A stretch of DNA of 64,000 nucleotides, taken from the NCBI GenBank assembly GCA_027622975.1, contig JAQBVN010000003.1:62001-126000 (forward strand), in the 5' to 3' direction. The notes under the pieces were generated by a model. That model saw only the letters and a list, made by a program, of their open reading frames with translations, searched no databases and was not told where the DNA came from. Source of the DNA: Bacteroidota bacterium (GTDB lineage Bacteria > Bacteroidota > Bacteroidia > Flavobacteriales_D > Sanyastnellaceae). The position numbers and the translations under genes are program-made. Shown here one piece after another: positions 17,907 through 25,750 of the stretch (positions are counted from its first letter, which is position 1; each line of letters opens with the position of its first letter).

Positions 17907-19322
17907 ATGCACGAAGAAAGTCGTCCACATCAAGAAGAGGAACAATTCCTAGCACTCGCCAAGGCCTTTGAGGCCATGATGGAGGCTGGAGAGTCGCGGT
18001 TTTTTGACCACGATGACCTCGAATTCCTGATCGAACATTACCTCGAACGGGGCTCGCTGCGCCAGGCCCAGCAGGTTCACCATTTTGCCATTGGGTTGTA
18101 CCCAGAAAGCCTGACATTGCAACTGCGCGAGGCTCAGATTTTGGCAAGCAACGGCAAACACGTTCAAGCCATTCCCCGGCTGAAGAACCTGCTGTCGTTT
18201 GAGCCTCAGAATGAAGAGATTCACTTGACATTGGCGGGCATTTACAGCCAAATGCACGAGCATAAATTGGCGCTTCAGCACTTTCGAGAGGTGATGAATT
18301 TCGCGGATGAGGAGCTGCGAAGAGATTTGTACATCGACATTGCGCTTGAGCACGAGAACCTCGGGGAATGGAAGCAAGCCATCCGCATTTTGCTCGATGC
18401 CCTGAAGGAAGACCCTTCCAACGAGACGGCCTTGTACGAGTTGGCCTTCTGCTTCGACAAAGAAGGACGCATCAAAGAGGCTGCCTCTTTTTACATCCAA
18501 TACCTCGACGATCACCCCTACAGCTTTGCGGCGTGGTACAACTTGGGGAATGCCTACCAGCGGTTGGGCAAGTACAAAGAGGCGGTGGATGCCTATGATT
18601 TTGCCATCGCCATTGAGGACAGTTTTGCGCCAGCCTACCACCAAAAAGCAGAGGCGTTAACCGCCTTGGATCGGTTTGGCGATGCCTTGGAAGTACACAG
18701 AGAAACATTGCTATTGGATGCTCCCCAGCCGAGCACATTCTGCTACATGGGAGAATGCCTCGAAAACTTGGGCAACCTGGACGAAGCACGTCAGTATTAC
18801 GAACAATGCTTGGACTTGGACCCCCATTTCGTGGAGGCCCACATTGGCTTGGGCGTTCTTGCCGATTTGCAAGAGCGCCGCGATGAGGCTTTGGAGCACC
18901 TCGCCCAGGCCTTGTTGTTACACCCTGACCATGAAGACACCCTGCTGATGATGGCGACCATCCTGAAAAAGATGGAACGCCATGAAGAAGCTGAAATCTG
19001 TTTGGTCCAGCTCCTGGAGCGTAATCCTTCCGTGATTGAGGCCTGGGAGGAGCGCGTTGACAACCTCCAAGCCATGGAGGCCCATGAAGAAGCCCTCAAA
19101 ATGCTCGACAATGCCTTCGAGCACGTTCCACCCACCTCAAGCACCTTGGGGTACAAACAATTTGTCAGTTTGTTTGCCCTGCGATTGGACGGGGAGGCTT
19201 TGCGCCTTCTCGACACGCTTTTGCTTGCAGACTTTGACGGCATGGACCGTCTTCTTGAGACCTACCCTGGCCTTTTGGACGACCCCCGCGTAGCCAGCCG
19301 CTACGCGCGATTCAAACCCTGA
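17907..19322 (+). CDS. tetratricopeptide repeat protein
   Basis: 471 residues composed almost entirely of TPR units, for example SFAAWYNLGNAYQRLGKYKE followed by AVDAYDFAI, and STFCYMGECLENLGNLDEAR followed by QYYEQCLDLDP, through about residue 420. There is no signal peptide or membrane segment, so it is a cytosolic scaffold of unknown partner; similar proteins are conserved in Bacteroidota. The frame is open from 17451, but the 152 upstream codons are antisense to glmM and lack repeats, so the ATG at 17907 (preceded by GGGAGGGA) is the start. It heads a compact plus-strand operon with 3 bases to the next gene. Confidence 0.9.
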   Translation: MHEESRPHQEEEQFLALAKAFEAMMEAGESRFFDHDDLEFLIEHYLERGSLRQAQQVHHFAIGLYPESLTLQLREAQILASNGKHVQAIPRLKNLLSFEPQNEEIHLTLAGIYSQMHEHKLALQHFREVMNFADEELRRDLYIDIALEHENLGEWKQAIRILLDALKEDPSNETALYELAFCFDKEGRIKEAASFYIQYLDDHPYSFAAWYNLGNAYQRLGKYKEAVDAYDFAIAIEDSFAPAYHQKAEALTALDRFGDALEVHRETLLLDAPQPSTFCYMGECLENLGNLDEARQYYEQCLDLDPHFVEAHIGLGVLADLQERRDEALEHLAQALLLHPDHEDTLLMMATILKKMERHEEAEICLVQLLERNPSVIEAWEERVDNLQAMEAHEEALKMLDNAFEHVPPTSSTLGYKQFVSLFALRLDGEALRLLDTLLLADFDGMDRLLETYPGLLDDPRVASRYARFKP

Positions 19323-19325
19323 CAC

Positions 19326-20141
19326 ATGAACCATTCATTGAACCATTTGCCGGAGCGCACCACCAAGCCCCGTGAGTCTGGATTGACCATGGTAATGGAC
19401 AAAGGACTAAGCCTTCGTCAAGCCGAAGATTTTCTCGAGGTATGCGCGGACAAGGTGGATTTGTTGAAACTCGGATTTGGCACCTCGGTGATCACGCCCA
19501 ACGTGCGAGAAAAGATCAAAATTTATCAAGATGCTGGCCTCATCGTCTACCCCGGAGGCACCTTGTTTGAGGCTTTCTTTGTCCGCAAACAGCTCGACGA
19601 TTACCTGCGGTTTGTAGATGCCTTGGGATTGGAATGTGTGGAAGTGAGCGACGGGTCCATGGTCATTGAAGAGGATGACAAATGTGAAATGATTCAGCGC
19701 TTGTCCAAAGGCTACAGGGTGCTGAGTGAGGTGGGCTCCAAAGAAGCTGGCATCTTGATCAGCCCCAACAAATGGACCACCATGATGCAGAAAGAACTGG
19801 AAGCCGGAAGTTGGAAGGTGATCGCCGAAGCGCGCGAGAGTGGAAATGTGGGGATCTACCGGCCCAACGGCACGGCTCACACAGCGTTGGTGCGGCGGAT
19901 TTTGGCCAAAGTGAAGTTGGAGGACATCTTGTGGGAAGCCCCCCAAAAGCCCCAGCAGGTGTGGTTCCTGAAACAGTTTGGAGCCAATGTCAACCTGGGC
20001 AACATCGGACCACACGATGTCATCCCTCTCGAATGTCTGCGCCTTGGATTGCGTGGAGATACATTTTTTGACCATTTGCCCGAAGCCATGGCAGAGGGCG
20101 TCCGCCAAATTCCTGACGAAGAGGCTTTGGCCGAAGAATGA
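19326..20141 (+). CDS. phosphosulfolactate synthase-like (ComA/HSA32 family)
   Basis: 271-residue TIM-barrel protein of the ComA family. TMVMDKGLSLRQAEDFLEVC, DLLKLGFGTSVITP, YPGGTLFEAFFVRKQLDDYL, and VEVSDGSMVIEEDDKCEMIQ are characteristic. Archaeal ComA adds sulfite to phosphoenolpyruvate in coenzyme M synthesis; the plant relative HSA32 is a heat-stress protein. Bacteroidota have no coenzyme M pathway, so the true role (possibly a sulfonate) is uncertain. Its stop overlaps the rhodanese start (ATGA at 20138). Confidence 0.85.
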   Translation: MNHSLNHLPERTTKPRESGLTMVMDKGLSLRQAEDFLEVCADKVDLLKLGFGTSVITPNVREKIKIYQDAGLIVYPGGTLFEAFFVRKQLDDYLRFVDALGLECVEVSDGSMVIEEDDKCEMIQRLSKGYRVLSEVGSKEAGILISPNKWTTMMQKELEAGSWKVIAEARESGNVGIYRPNGTAHTALVRRILAKVKLEDILWEAPQKPQQVWFLKQFGANVNLGNIGPHDVIPLECLRLGLRGDTFFDHLPEAMAEGVRQIPDEEALAEE

Positions 20142-20467
20142 ACCACCCGACCATGAATGAAATCAATGTGGAAACTCTGAAGCGTTGGAGGGATGAAAAC
20201 ATCCCGCACACGCTGGTTGACATTCGTGAACCCTATGAACGCGAGGTGAGCCACATCGAAGGAATGCACATCCCGATGGGTGACATCATGCAACGGATGG
20301 ATGAGCTCCCCACGGACCATCCTGTGGTCATTCATTGCAGATCTGGGTCTCGTTCCGCTGCCGTTACGCATGCTTTGACGGCCCATGGCTTGGACAACAT
20401 TCACAACCTCAAAGGAGGCATCACCGCCTGGGCGGAGCGCATGGATCCCAACTTGGAGGTCGCATGA
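20138..20467 (+). CDS. rhodanese-like sulfurtransferase
   Basis: 109 residues, a single rhodanese domain. LVDIREPYEREVSHIEGMHI and the active-site loop HCRSGSRSAAV, with the catalytic cysteine, are intact, so persulfide transfer is expected. Cytosolic. Translationally coupled by 4-base overlaps both to the ComA-like gene upstream and to the DUF368 gene downstream; an alternative start 5 codons later (20153) is possible. The pairing with a sulfonate-enzyme homologue hints at sulfur chemistry but does not prove it. Confidence 0.9.
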   Translation: MNHPTMNEINVETLKRWRDENIPHTLVDIREPYEREVSHIEGMHIPMGDIMQRMDELPTDHPVVIHCRSGSRSAAVTHALTAHGLDNIHNLKGGITAWAERMDPNLEVA

Positions 20468-21387
20468 AGTGGCCGTGGTCGGTGACCGTCAAGGGCTTCG
20501 CCATGGGCATGGCTGATCTGGTTCCCGGAGTCAGCGGAGGCACAGTGGCATTCATTGCGGGCATTTACGACCCCTTACTTTCAGCACTTTCAGCCATGTC
20601 CAAGGATGGGCTCAAAGCCCTTCTTCAAGGGGATGTCAAACAAGCATGGAAGGCTGTCAATGGCCGTTTTTTGTTGGCGCTTGGGACTGGCATTGGGCTG
20701 GCGATTGTCACCTTGGCAAGCCCCCTTCATTGGCTGCTGGAACATGAACCAGTTCTCCTCCGGGCATTGTTCACGGGACTCGTGGCTGCTTCAGTTCCAT
20801 TGGTAGGGAGACACGTGGGGACATGGTCCTTGAACATGTGGGTTTGGGCTGCCATTGGATGTGCCGTGGCTGGGTTTGTGACTTCCCTGCCTCCTCTTGT
20901 CCAAACCGACCATCCAGGATTCCTCATCCTTGCGGGAGCCCTGGCCATTTGCGCCATGCTCTTGCCAGGAATTTCAGGCAGTTTTTTGCTGTTGATACTG
21001 GGAGCTTACGCTCCGGTACTCCTGGCTGTCAAAACATTGGATTTGATTCGGGTGGGTGCATTTGCAATCGGAGCGTTCGCGGGACTCCTTTCGTTCAGTC
21101 GGTTCTTGACATGGCTTCTCAACGCCCATCGACAAGCTACGCTGGCCACATTGACGGGCTTCTTGGTGGGATCCTTGCAAGCACTTTGGCCCTGGAAAGA
21201 GGCGACGAGGGCCTTGTATACCCACAGCGACGGTCGCATCGAATATGTGTGGAAAAACACTTCGCCATCTTCTGCTCCGATGGAAATCGCATCTGTGATT
21301 GCCCTGGCTCTGCTGGGCGCCGCCATTGTGTGGGGATTGGATCGGTGGGGGAAATCTCGAAATCAAATCGAGGGCCATGCCTCCTGA
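20464..21387 (+). CDS. popT: DUF368 polyprenyl-phosphate transporter
   Basis: 307-residue polytopic membrane protein with two DUF368 signatures: KGFAMGMADLVPGVSGGTVA near the N-terminus and ALAICAMLLPGISGSFLLLI in the middle, an inverted-repeat arrangement. Family members (PopT) were shown to recycle undecaprenyl phosphate across the inner membrane for cell-wall synthesis. The ATG overlaps the rhodanese stop (ATGA); the open frame beginning at 20335 is in another gene. The neighbours aroE and murQ make a general cell-growth operon; murQ adds a peptidoglycan theme. Confidence 0.88.
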   Translation: MKWPWSVTVKGFAMGMADLVPGVSGGTVAFIAGIYDPLLSALSAMSKDGLKALLQGDVKQAWKAVNGRFLLALGTGIGLAIVTLASPLHWLLEHEPVLLRALFTGLVAASVPLVGRHVGTWSLNMWVWAAIGCAVAGFVTSLPPLVQTDHPGFLILAGALAICAMLLPGISGSFLLLILGAYAPVLLAVKTLDLIRVGAFAIGAFAGLLSFSRFLTWLLNAHRQATLATLTGFLVGSLQALWPWKEATRALYTHSDGRIEYVWKNTSPSSAPMEIASVIALALLGAAIVWGLDRWGKSRNQIEGHAS

Positions 21388-22189
21388 CAATTCGAAGGAG
21401 ATCCAGACCCTCCTGGGTGTGGTCGGAACTCCCCTTGGGCACTCGCAAAGCCCAGCCATGTTTCGCAAGCGGTTTGAAACCCTGGGACGGAGCGATCTGG
21501 AATACCTGGCCTTTGAGTTCAACACCATCGACGAGGTGGGCAAGTGGATGAATTCCACCCCTGCGTTGAAAGGATTCAATGTGACCTTGCCATTCAAGCA
21601 ATCCATCCTGTCTTTGCTGGACCGGTTGTCCGTGGAAGCCGAGGAAGTCGGGGCGGTCAATACGGTCGTTCGCGAGGACAAGTCATGGGTAGGCTACAAC
21701 ACAGATGTTTGGGGGTTTCAGCGTGCGATTCAACCTTTCCTGGCCATGAGGCATGAACGTGCCCTCGTGCTCGGTACCGGAGGGAGCGCTGCAGCCGTCC
21801 ACCACGTGCTGAAAGGATTGGGCATTGAAGCGGTGTCCGTTTCAAGGGGTGTGCATGCCAAGGACATGGAAGATGGCAAGTTGCGACCCCAGGCATGCGG
21901 GCGACCTGTCATCGGATACGACGAACTCTCCTCATGGACCTTTCAGCACCATCTGTTGTTGATTCAATGCACTCCAGTGGGGATGCATCCCCATGTGGAG
22001 GCATGCCCGCCCATCCCGACCAAGTTTTTGGGTCCAGATCACCTGGTGGTGGACTTGATTTACAATCCGCCACAAACTGAGTTACTTCGTCGGGCCAAAG
22101 GCCAGGGTGCCCTGACTTTGAATGGAGCGGACATGCTGCGCCTGCAGGCAGACCGTGCTTGGGAAATTTGGTCTGCCGCAGGCGCATGA
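21377..22189 (+). CDS. aroE: shikimate dehydrogenase
   Basis: 270 residues. The substrate-binding N-terminus LLGVVGTPLGHSQSPAMF, GFNVTLPFKQSILSLLDRL with the catalytic lysine, and AVNTVVREDKSWVGYNTDVW are diagnostic of AroE, which reduces 3-dehydroshikimate with NADPH. The nucleotide-binding motif ALVLGTGGSAAAVHHVL follows. The chosen ATG at 21377 lies within the last codons of popT (11-base overlap); the frame is open from 21299, but that part is antisense-like and not conserved. Confidence 0.94.
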   Translation: MPPDNSKEIQTLLGVVGTPLGHSQSPAMFRKRFETLGRSDLEYLAFEFNTIDEVGKWMNSTPALKGFNVTLPFKQSILSLLDRLSVEAEEVGAVNTVVREDKSWVGYNTDVWGFQRAIQPFLAMRHERALVLGTGGSAAAVHHVLKGLGIEAVSVSRGVHAKDMEDGKLRPQACGRPVIGYDELSSWTFQHHLLLIQCTPVGMHPHVEACPPIPTKFLGPDHLVVDLIYNPPQTELLRRAKGQGALTLNGADMLRLQADRAWEIWSAAGA

Positions 22190-22342
22190 ATCTCGCGCCA
22201 TGACGTTTGGTCCGTACTTTGAACAGCAATTTCCCGACCTTGACGCAATGCCTCGAAATCACAACCTGAACTCAACCCTGCCGCTTGTGGCATGCACTCT
22301 CAACGGGGGCATGCGCTGTTGAACCAAGACGTCCCCTCCACG

Positions 22343-23158
22343 ATGCCAACCAACCTTCCTCCCACGGAGCAACCGGGCCCCATTGACGATCTTCACTTGC
22401 TCTCTGTGGAGGCCCTGCTCCAAGCCATGCATCAAGTCGATGAAGACGTGCAGCCAGCGGTCGCAGATGCCATGCCTGCCTTGGTGAAATTGATCGAGGC
22501 CTTGGTTCCGAGAATGAAAGAAGGAGGTCGATTGTTTTACCTCGGGGCAGGAACCAGCGGACGACTTGGTGTGGTTGATGCCAGCGAATGCCCTCCCACT
22601 TTTGGGGTTGAACACGGCAAGGTCGTTGGACTGATGGCCGGCGGAGACCCGGCCATTCGGCAGGCCGTCGAGGGTGCGGAAGATGACCCCCATCAGGGAT
22701 GGAGGGATTTGGAATTTGCATCCATCACGCCTTTGGACACCGTGGTTGGCATTGCCGCAAGTGGTCGCACTCCCTACGTGATCGGTGCCCTGAATGAAGC
22801 ACGCCGACGGAACATCCTCACGGGCTGCATCACGTGCAATCCAGACAGCCCCATCGTTGCGTGTTGCGACCATCCCGTGGTGGCCGTCACAGGACCTGAA
22901 TTCGTCACTGGATCCACGCGCATGAAAGCTGGCACTGCGACCAAACTTCTGTTGAATCGCCTGACCACGGCCACGATGATTCGTTTGGGACACGTCCAGG
23001 GAAATCGTATGGTGGACATGCAACTTACCAACCAAAAACTCGTGGAACGGGGAGCTCGAATGGTTGCTGAGGGCACGGGGTTGGCATTGACAGAGGCCGA
23101 GGCTTCCCTATTGAAACATGGAAGCGTGCGCGCAGCCATCCAAGCATTCAACTCCTGA
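22343..23158 (+). CDS. murQ: N-acetylmuramic acid 6-phosphate etherase
   Basis: 271 residues with a SIS fold. The family signatures RLFYLGAGTSGRLGVVDASE CPPTFG, GIAASGRTPYVIGAL and GSTRMKAGTATKLLLN are fully conserved. MurQ splits MurNAc-6-P into GlcNAc-6-P and lactate during recycling of cell-wall fragments. The frame is open from an ATG at 22292 (288 aa), but the start at 22343 (MPTNLPPTEQ) aligns better with known N-termini. No anhydro-MurNAc kinase is visible nearby. Confidence 0.95.
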   Translation: MPTNLPPTEQPGPIDDLHLLSVEALLQAMHQVDEDVQPAVADAMPALVKLIEALVPRMKEGGRLFYLGAGTSGRLGVVDASECPPTFGVEHGKVVGLMAGGDPAIRQAVEGAEDDPHQGWRDLEFASITPLDTVVGIAASGRTPYVIGALNEARRRNILTGCITCNPDSPIVACCDHPVVAVTGPEFVTGSTRMKAGTATKLLLNRLTTATMIRLGHVQGNRMVDMQLTNQKLVERGARMVAEGTGLALTEAEASLLKHGSVRAAIQAFNS

Positions 23159-23161
23159 CCG

Positions 23162-23743
23162 GTGCACGCCCTTGAACCCTATTACGCTTGGCGAAACCAT
23201 TACATCGCCAGTGAAGATTCCCGAAGCCCTTTCTATGGCCGGGTGTACAACGAAATGGCCTTTCATCTGAAGGTGTACGATCATTACATCCACCCGCAGT
23301 GGGATGAATTTGGGAGCCAAACGCTCTACACCAAGATTCTTTGGGCAGACTATGAGGAAGGACACGCCATTTTGGAATTCATAGGCGAATGGAACGACTG
23401 CTTGTTCAATGACATCATGCTTTTGAAAAGGGAGGTCATCGACCCCATGATGGCTGAAGGCATTTCGAAATTCATCTTGATTGGCGAAAATGTTCTGAAC
23501 TTCCATCACAGCGACGATGCCTATTATGAGGAGTGGTTTGACGAGGCCATGGATGCCGATGGATGGATTGCCCTTTTGAATTTCAGGGAACACGTGGTGG
23601 CAGACATGCAGGCCATCGATTTGGACTCCTACTTCGTGCTGGGAGGAGAACTCGCCGATCTCGGCTGGCGCACGTACACGCCTGAACAACTGTGTCAACG
23701 CGTGGACGATTGCGTCGAAAACCGCTGGGGTTTGTTGAACTAG
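23162..23743 (+). CDS. conserved hypothetical protein
   Basis: 193 residues starting with GTG, 3 bases after murQ. I do not assign a function. It is acidic and aromatic-rich, with a notable N-terminal YYAWRNHYIASEDSRSPFYG and the stretch WADYEEGHAILEFIGEWNDC. No signal peptide or membrane segment is seen. Similar short proteins seem to be conserved in Bacteroidota genomes. It is the last gene of the plus-strand operon; its stop lies only 4 bases from the convergent MnmD-Nudix stop, leaving no room for a separate terminator. Confidence 0.75.
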   Translation: MHALEPYYAWRNHYIASEDSRSPFYGRVYNEMAFHLKVYDHYIHPQWDEFGSQTLYTKILWADYEEGHAILEFIGEWNDCLFNDIMLLKREVIDPMMAEGISKFILIGENVLNFHHSDDAYYEEWFDEAMDADGWIALLNFREHVVADMQAIDLDSYFVLGGELADLGWRTYTPEQLCQRVDDCVENRWGLLN

Positions 23744-23747
23744 CCCT

Positions 23748-24920
23748 TCAGCGCACCTTCAAGGTTTGAGCGGATTGTTGGCCGAGCCATGCCCGCCAAG
23801 CGGCACCATCGGAGGCAAAGTGAAAGTCCTTGGGCAACAAGGTGGCAACAGGTCTCCAGCCGAGCCGTTGATGCATCAAGGGTACGCGTTTCCCATAGAC
23901 GTCCTCCAAACAACCGGTATCGTCAAATTCCACTGGGCCGCACAACCTTGCCTCGCAATGAATGGCCACAATGTGGTGGGTTGGATCAAACGAACTGATG
24001 TACCCGACTTCGCTGACGTGCATCCATCCATTCACCTCCACTGCCTGGCCCAATTCCTCCAAGGCCTCTCTCCGAATGCAAGCTGAGACGCCTTCGCCCC
24101 ATTCAAGGCCGCCACCTGGAAACTTCATCACCCCTCCCATGGGCAAACGCTCATAAGACACCAAAACCTCACGACTTCCGAGATCTTCATTCCAGCGTGT
24201 CACCAACATGTAGCCCCTGACGTTGAACCGACCCTCTGGTTGATGGGGTCGACGCGCTCTTAGCATTTCTCGTTTGCCAGGCGGACCAGGAAGTCGCTCC
24301 ACCAAAAATCCTGCGGCTTCCATGGCCCGCCTCACCCCTCCCTTGGCACAGTATGTGACCAACACCCCACCAGGACGAAGCGCCCACCTCAATCGATCAA
24401 AAATCGCCACCTCCCAGAGCTCAGGCTGAGCTTTGGGGGCAAAGGCATCGAAAAAAATCACGTCGAAAGTTTGCTCACGCAGTGAGGCCTGTTGAAGCTC
24501 AACTGTCCAACGCTCAAAAGACATCCATTCATCCTCGTGCCTTCCGTGGTCATGGATGTTGACCAAAACTTCCGGCGAAACCTCAGTCAATTCGAGATGG
24601 CCCAAGCCCTGAACATCCACGCTGCTCAGGGGATGTGGCTCCAGGGAAACCATGTGAACTTTTCGTTGATACAATCTTGACAACATATTGACGCACAACG
24701 CATTCAATCCTGTACCCAAGCCAACTTCCAACACGTGAACCTCGCGAACACCTTCCCCCCGCAGGTCCCTTTCGTCCCACCAGGCCTCCAAACCCATGGC
24801 CCCAAAAACATGACGCGTTTCAGACCATGCCCCGTGGACGCTGTGGTAGAACACATCCAAGTCCTCTCTGTGAAGAGTCTGGCTACCGTCCAGGGTGGTC
24901 CGAATCGAATGCTTACTCAT
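23748..24920 (-). CDS. MnmD-type tRNA methyltransferase fused to a Nudix hydrolase
   Basis: 390 residues with two domains. Residues 1-~225 are MnmD (DUF752): start TLDGSQTLHREDLDVFYHSV, HGAWSETRHVF, the SAM-binding EVGLGTGLNAL (65-75), and the catalytic-region FDAFAPKAQPELW (157-169). MnmD methylates the nm5U34 wobble base of tRNA. Residues ~232-375 are a Nudix domain with a complete box G-x5-E-x7-RE-x2-EE-x-G (270-291: GGLEWGEGVSACIRREALEELG). In well-known MnmC, MnmD is fused to an FAD oxidase, not to Nudix. The frame is unbroken, with no sign of error at the junction (LRARRPHQPEGRFNVRGYML). Cytosolic. Confidence 0.9.
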   Translation of the reverse strand: MSKHSIRTTLDGSQTLHREDLDVFYHSVHGAWSETRHVFGAMGLEAWWDERDLRGEGVREVHVLEVGLGTGLNALCVNMLSRLYQRKVHMVSLEPHPLSSVDVQGLGHLELTEVSPEVLVNIHDHGRHEDEWMSFERWTVELQQASLREQTFDVIFFDAFAPKAQPELWEVAIFDRLRWALRPGGVLVTYCAKGGVRRAMEAAGFLVERLPGPPGKREMLRARRPHQPEGRFNVRGYMLVTRWNEDLGSREVLVSYERLPMGGVMKFPGGGLEWGEGVSACIRREALEELGQAVEVNGWMHVSEVGYISSFDPTHHIVAIHCEARLCGPVEFDDTGCLEDVYGKRVPLMHQRLGWRPVATLLPKDFHFASDGAAWRAWLGQQSAQTLKVR

Positions 24921-24942
24921 GAATCAATCTTGGGAAGCCAAG

Positions 24943-25722
24943 TTAAAACCCCTCCATGGCGCCCAAACCAAAGAGCGCAAAATCCATTCGAATGGGATCC
25001 TGGGGATCGATGATGCGCAACGAGGCTGTCAATTCCTCGACCGCCCTCCAGTCGTTGGCCGTTCGGGTCAGAAGACCCAGTTTCCGCCCCACATTGGACG
25101 TGTGAACATCCAAAGGAATGCTCAAGACGGAAGGGGAAATCCGAGACCAAAGGCCCAAGTCCACACCTCGATGGGCCGGGCGAACCATCCATCTCAAGAA
25201 CATGTTCAATCGCTTGGCCGCAGAACCCAAACTCGGATTGGCCACGTGCTTTTTGGTTCGCGAAGCCACCCCTTGACACGCCATGAATTCGCGATGAAAC
25301 CCCGCGATGGCTTCCTTCAATTGCGAGGGATCCCCTCCTTGCATCCAATGCTTCACAAACACATCTTCGAGACTGTCATAACGCTTGTACAGCGATGCCA
25401 AAGCCTGGACAAACCCTTTGGCATCCTCTGCCTGAAAGGTCCTGTGAACAAAGCCATTGAATGCCTTCAAATCGGATTCGCTGTGGTTCACGACAAACGC
25501 GCCAGGCTCGTGATCCATTCTCTGCATCAAATCCTCCAAACTGACCAAGATGGTCCCACGCTGTCCCCAGGCCAACGTCGCGGCCAACAAAGCCGACACT
25601 TCAATGTCTCGGAGTTCGCTGTATCGATGTGGAATGGACAGAGGGTCCAACGGAATGAAGTCAGGCACTTCATATTGCGCTGCCTTCTCCCATAAAAACT
25701 CCTTGAGGTCCGCTGGTGACAT
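24943..25722 (-). CDS. TIGR02757/DUF2400 family protein
   Basis: 259 residues matching the conserved DUF2400 family of unknown function, frequent in Bacteroidota. Characteristic pieces are DPLSIPHRYSELRDIEVSAL followed by LAATLAWGQRG, KRLNMFLRWMVRP, DLGLWSRISPSVLSIPLDVH and the terminal DPQDPIRMDFALFGLGAM. The helical form and the PLDVHTSNVGRKLGLL region recall helix-hairpin-helix DNA glycosylase-like folds, so nucleic-acid processing is a reasonable guess. It stands upstream of the MnmD-Nudix gene (22-base gap) and divergent from the BatA-like gene. Confidence 0.88.
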   Translation of the reverse strand: MSPADLKEFLWEKAAQYEVPDFIPLDPLSIPHRYSELRDIEVSALLAATLAWGQRGTILVSLEDLMQRMDHEPGAFVVNHSESDLKAFNGFVHRTFQAEDAKGFVQALASLYKRYDSLEDVFVKHWMQGGDPSQLKEAIAGFHREFMACQGVASRTKKHVANPSLGSAAKRLNMFLRWMVRPAHRGVDLGLWSRISPSVLSIPLDVHTSNVGRKLGLLTRTANDWRAVEELTASLRIIDPQDPIRMDFALFGLGAMEGF

Positions 25723-25750
25723 GGGGCAAAAATCGGGCTAAATTCGCGAC

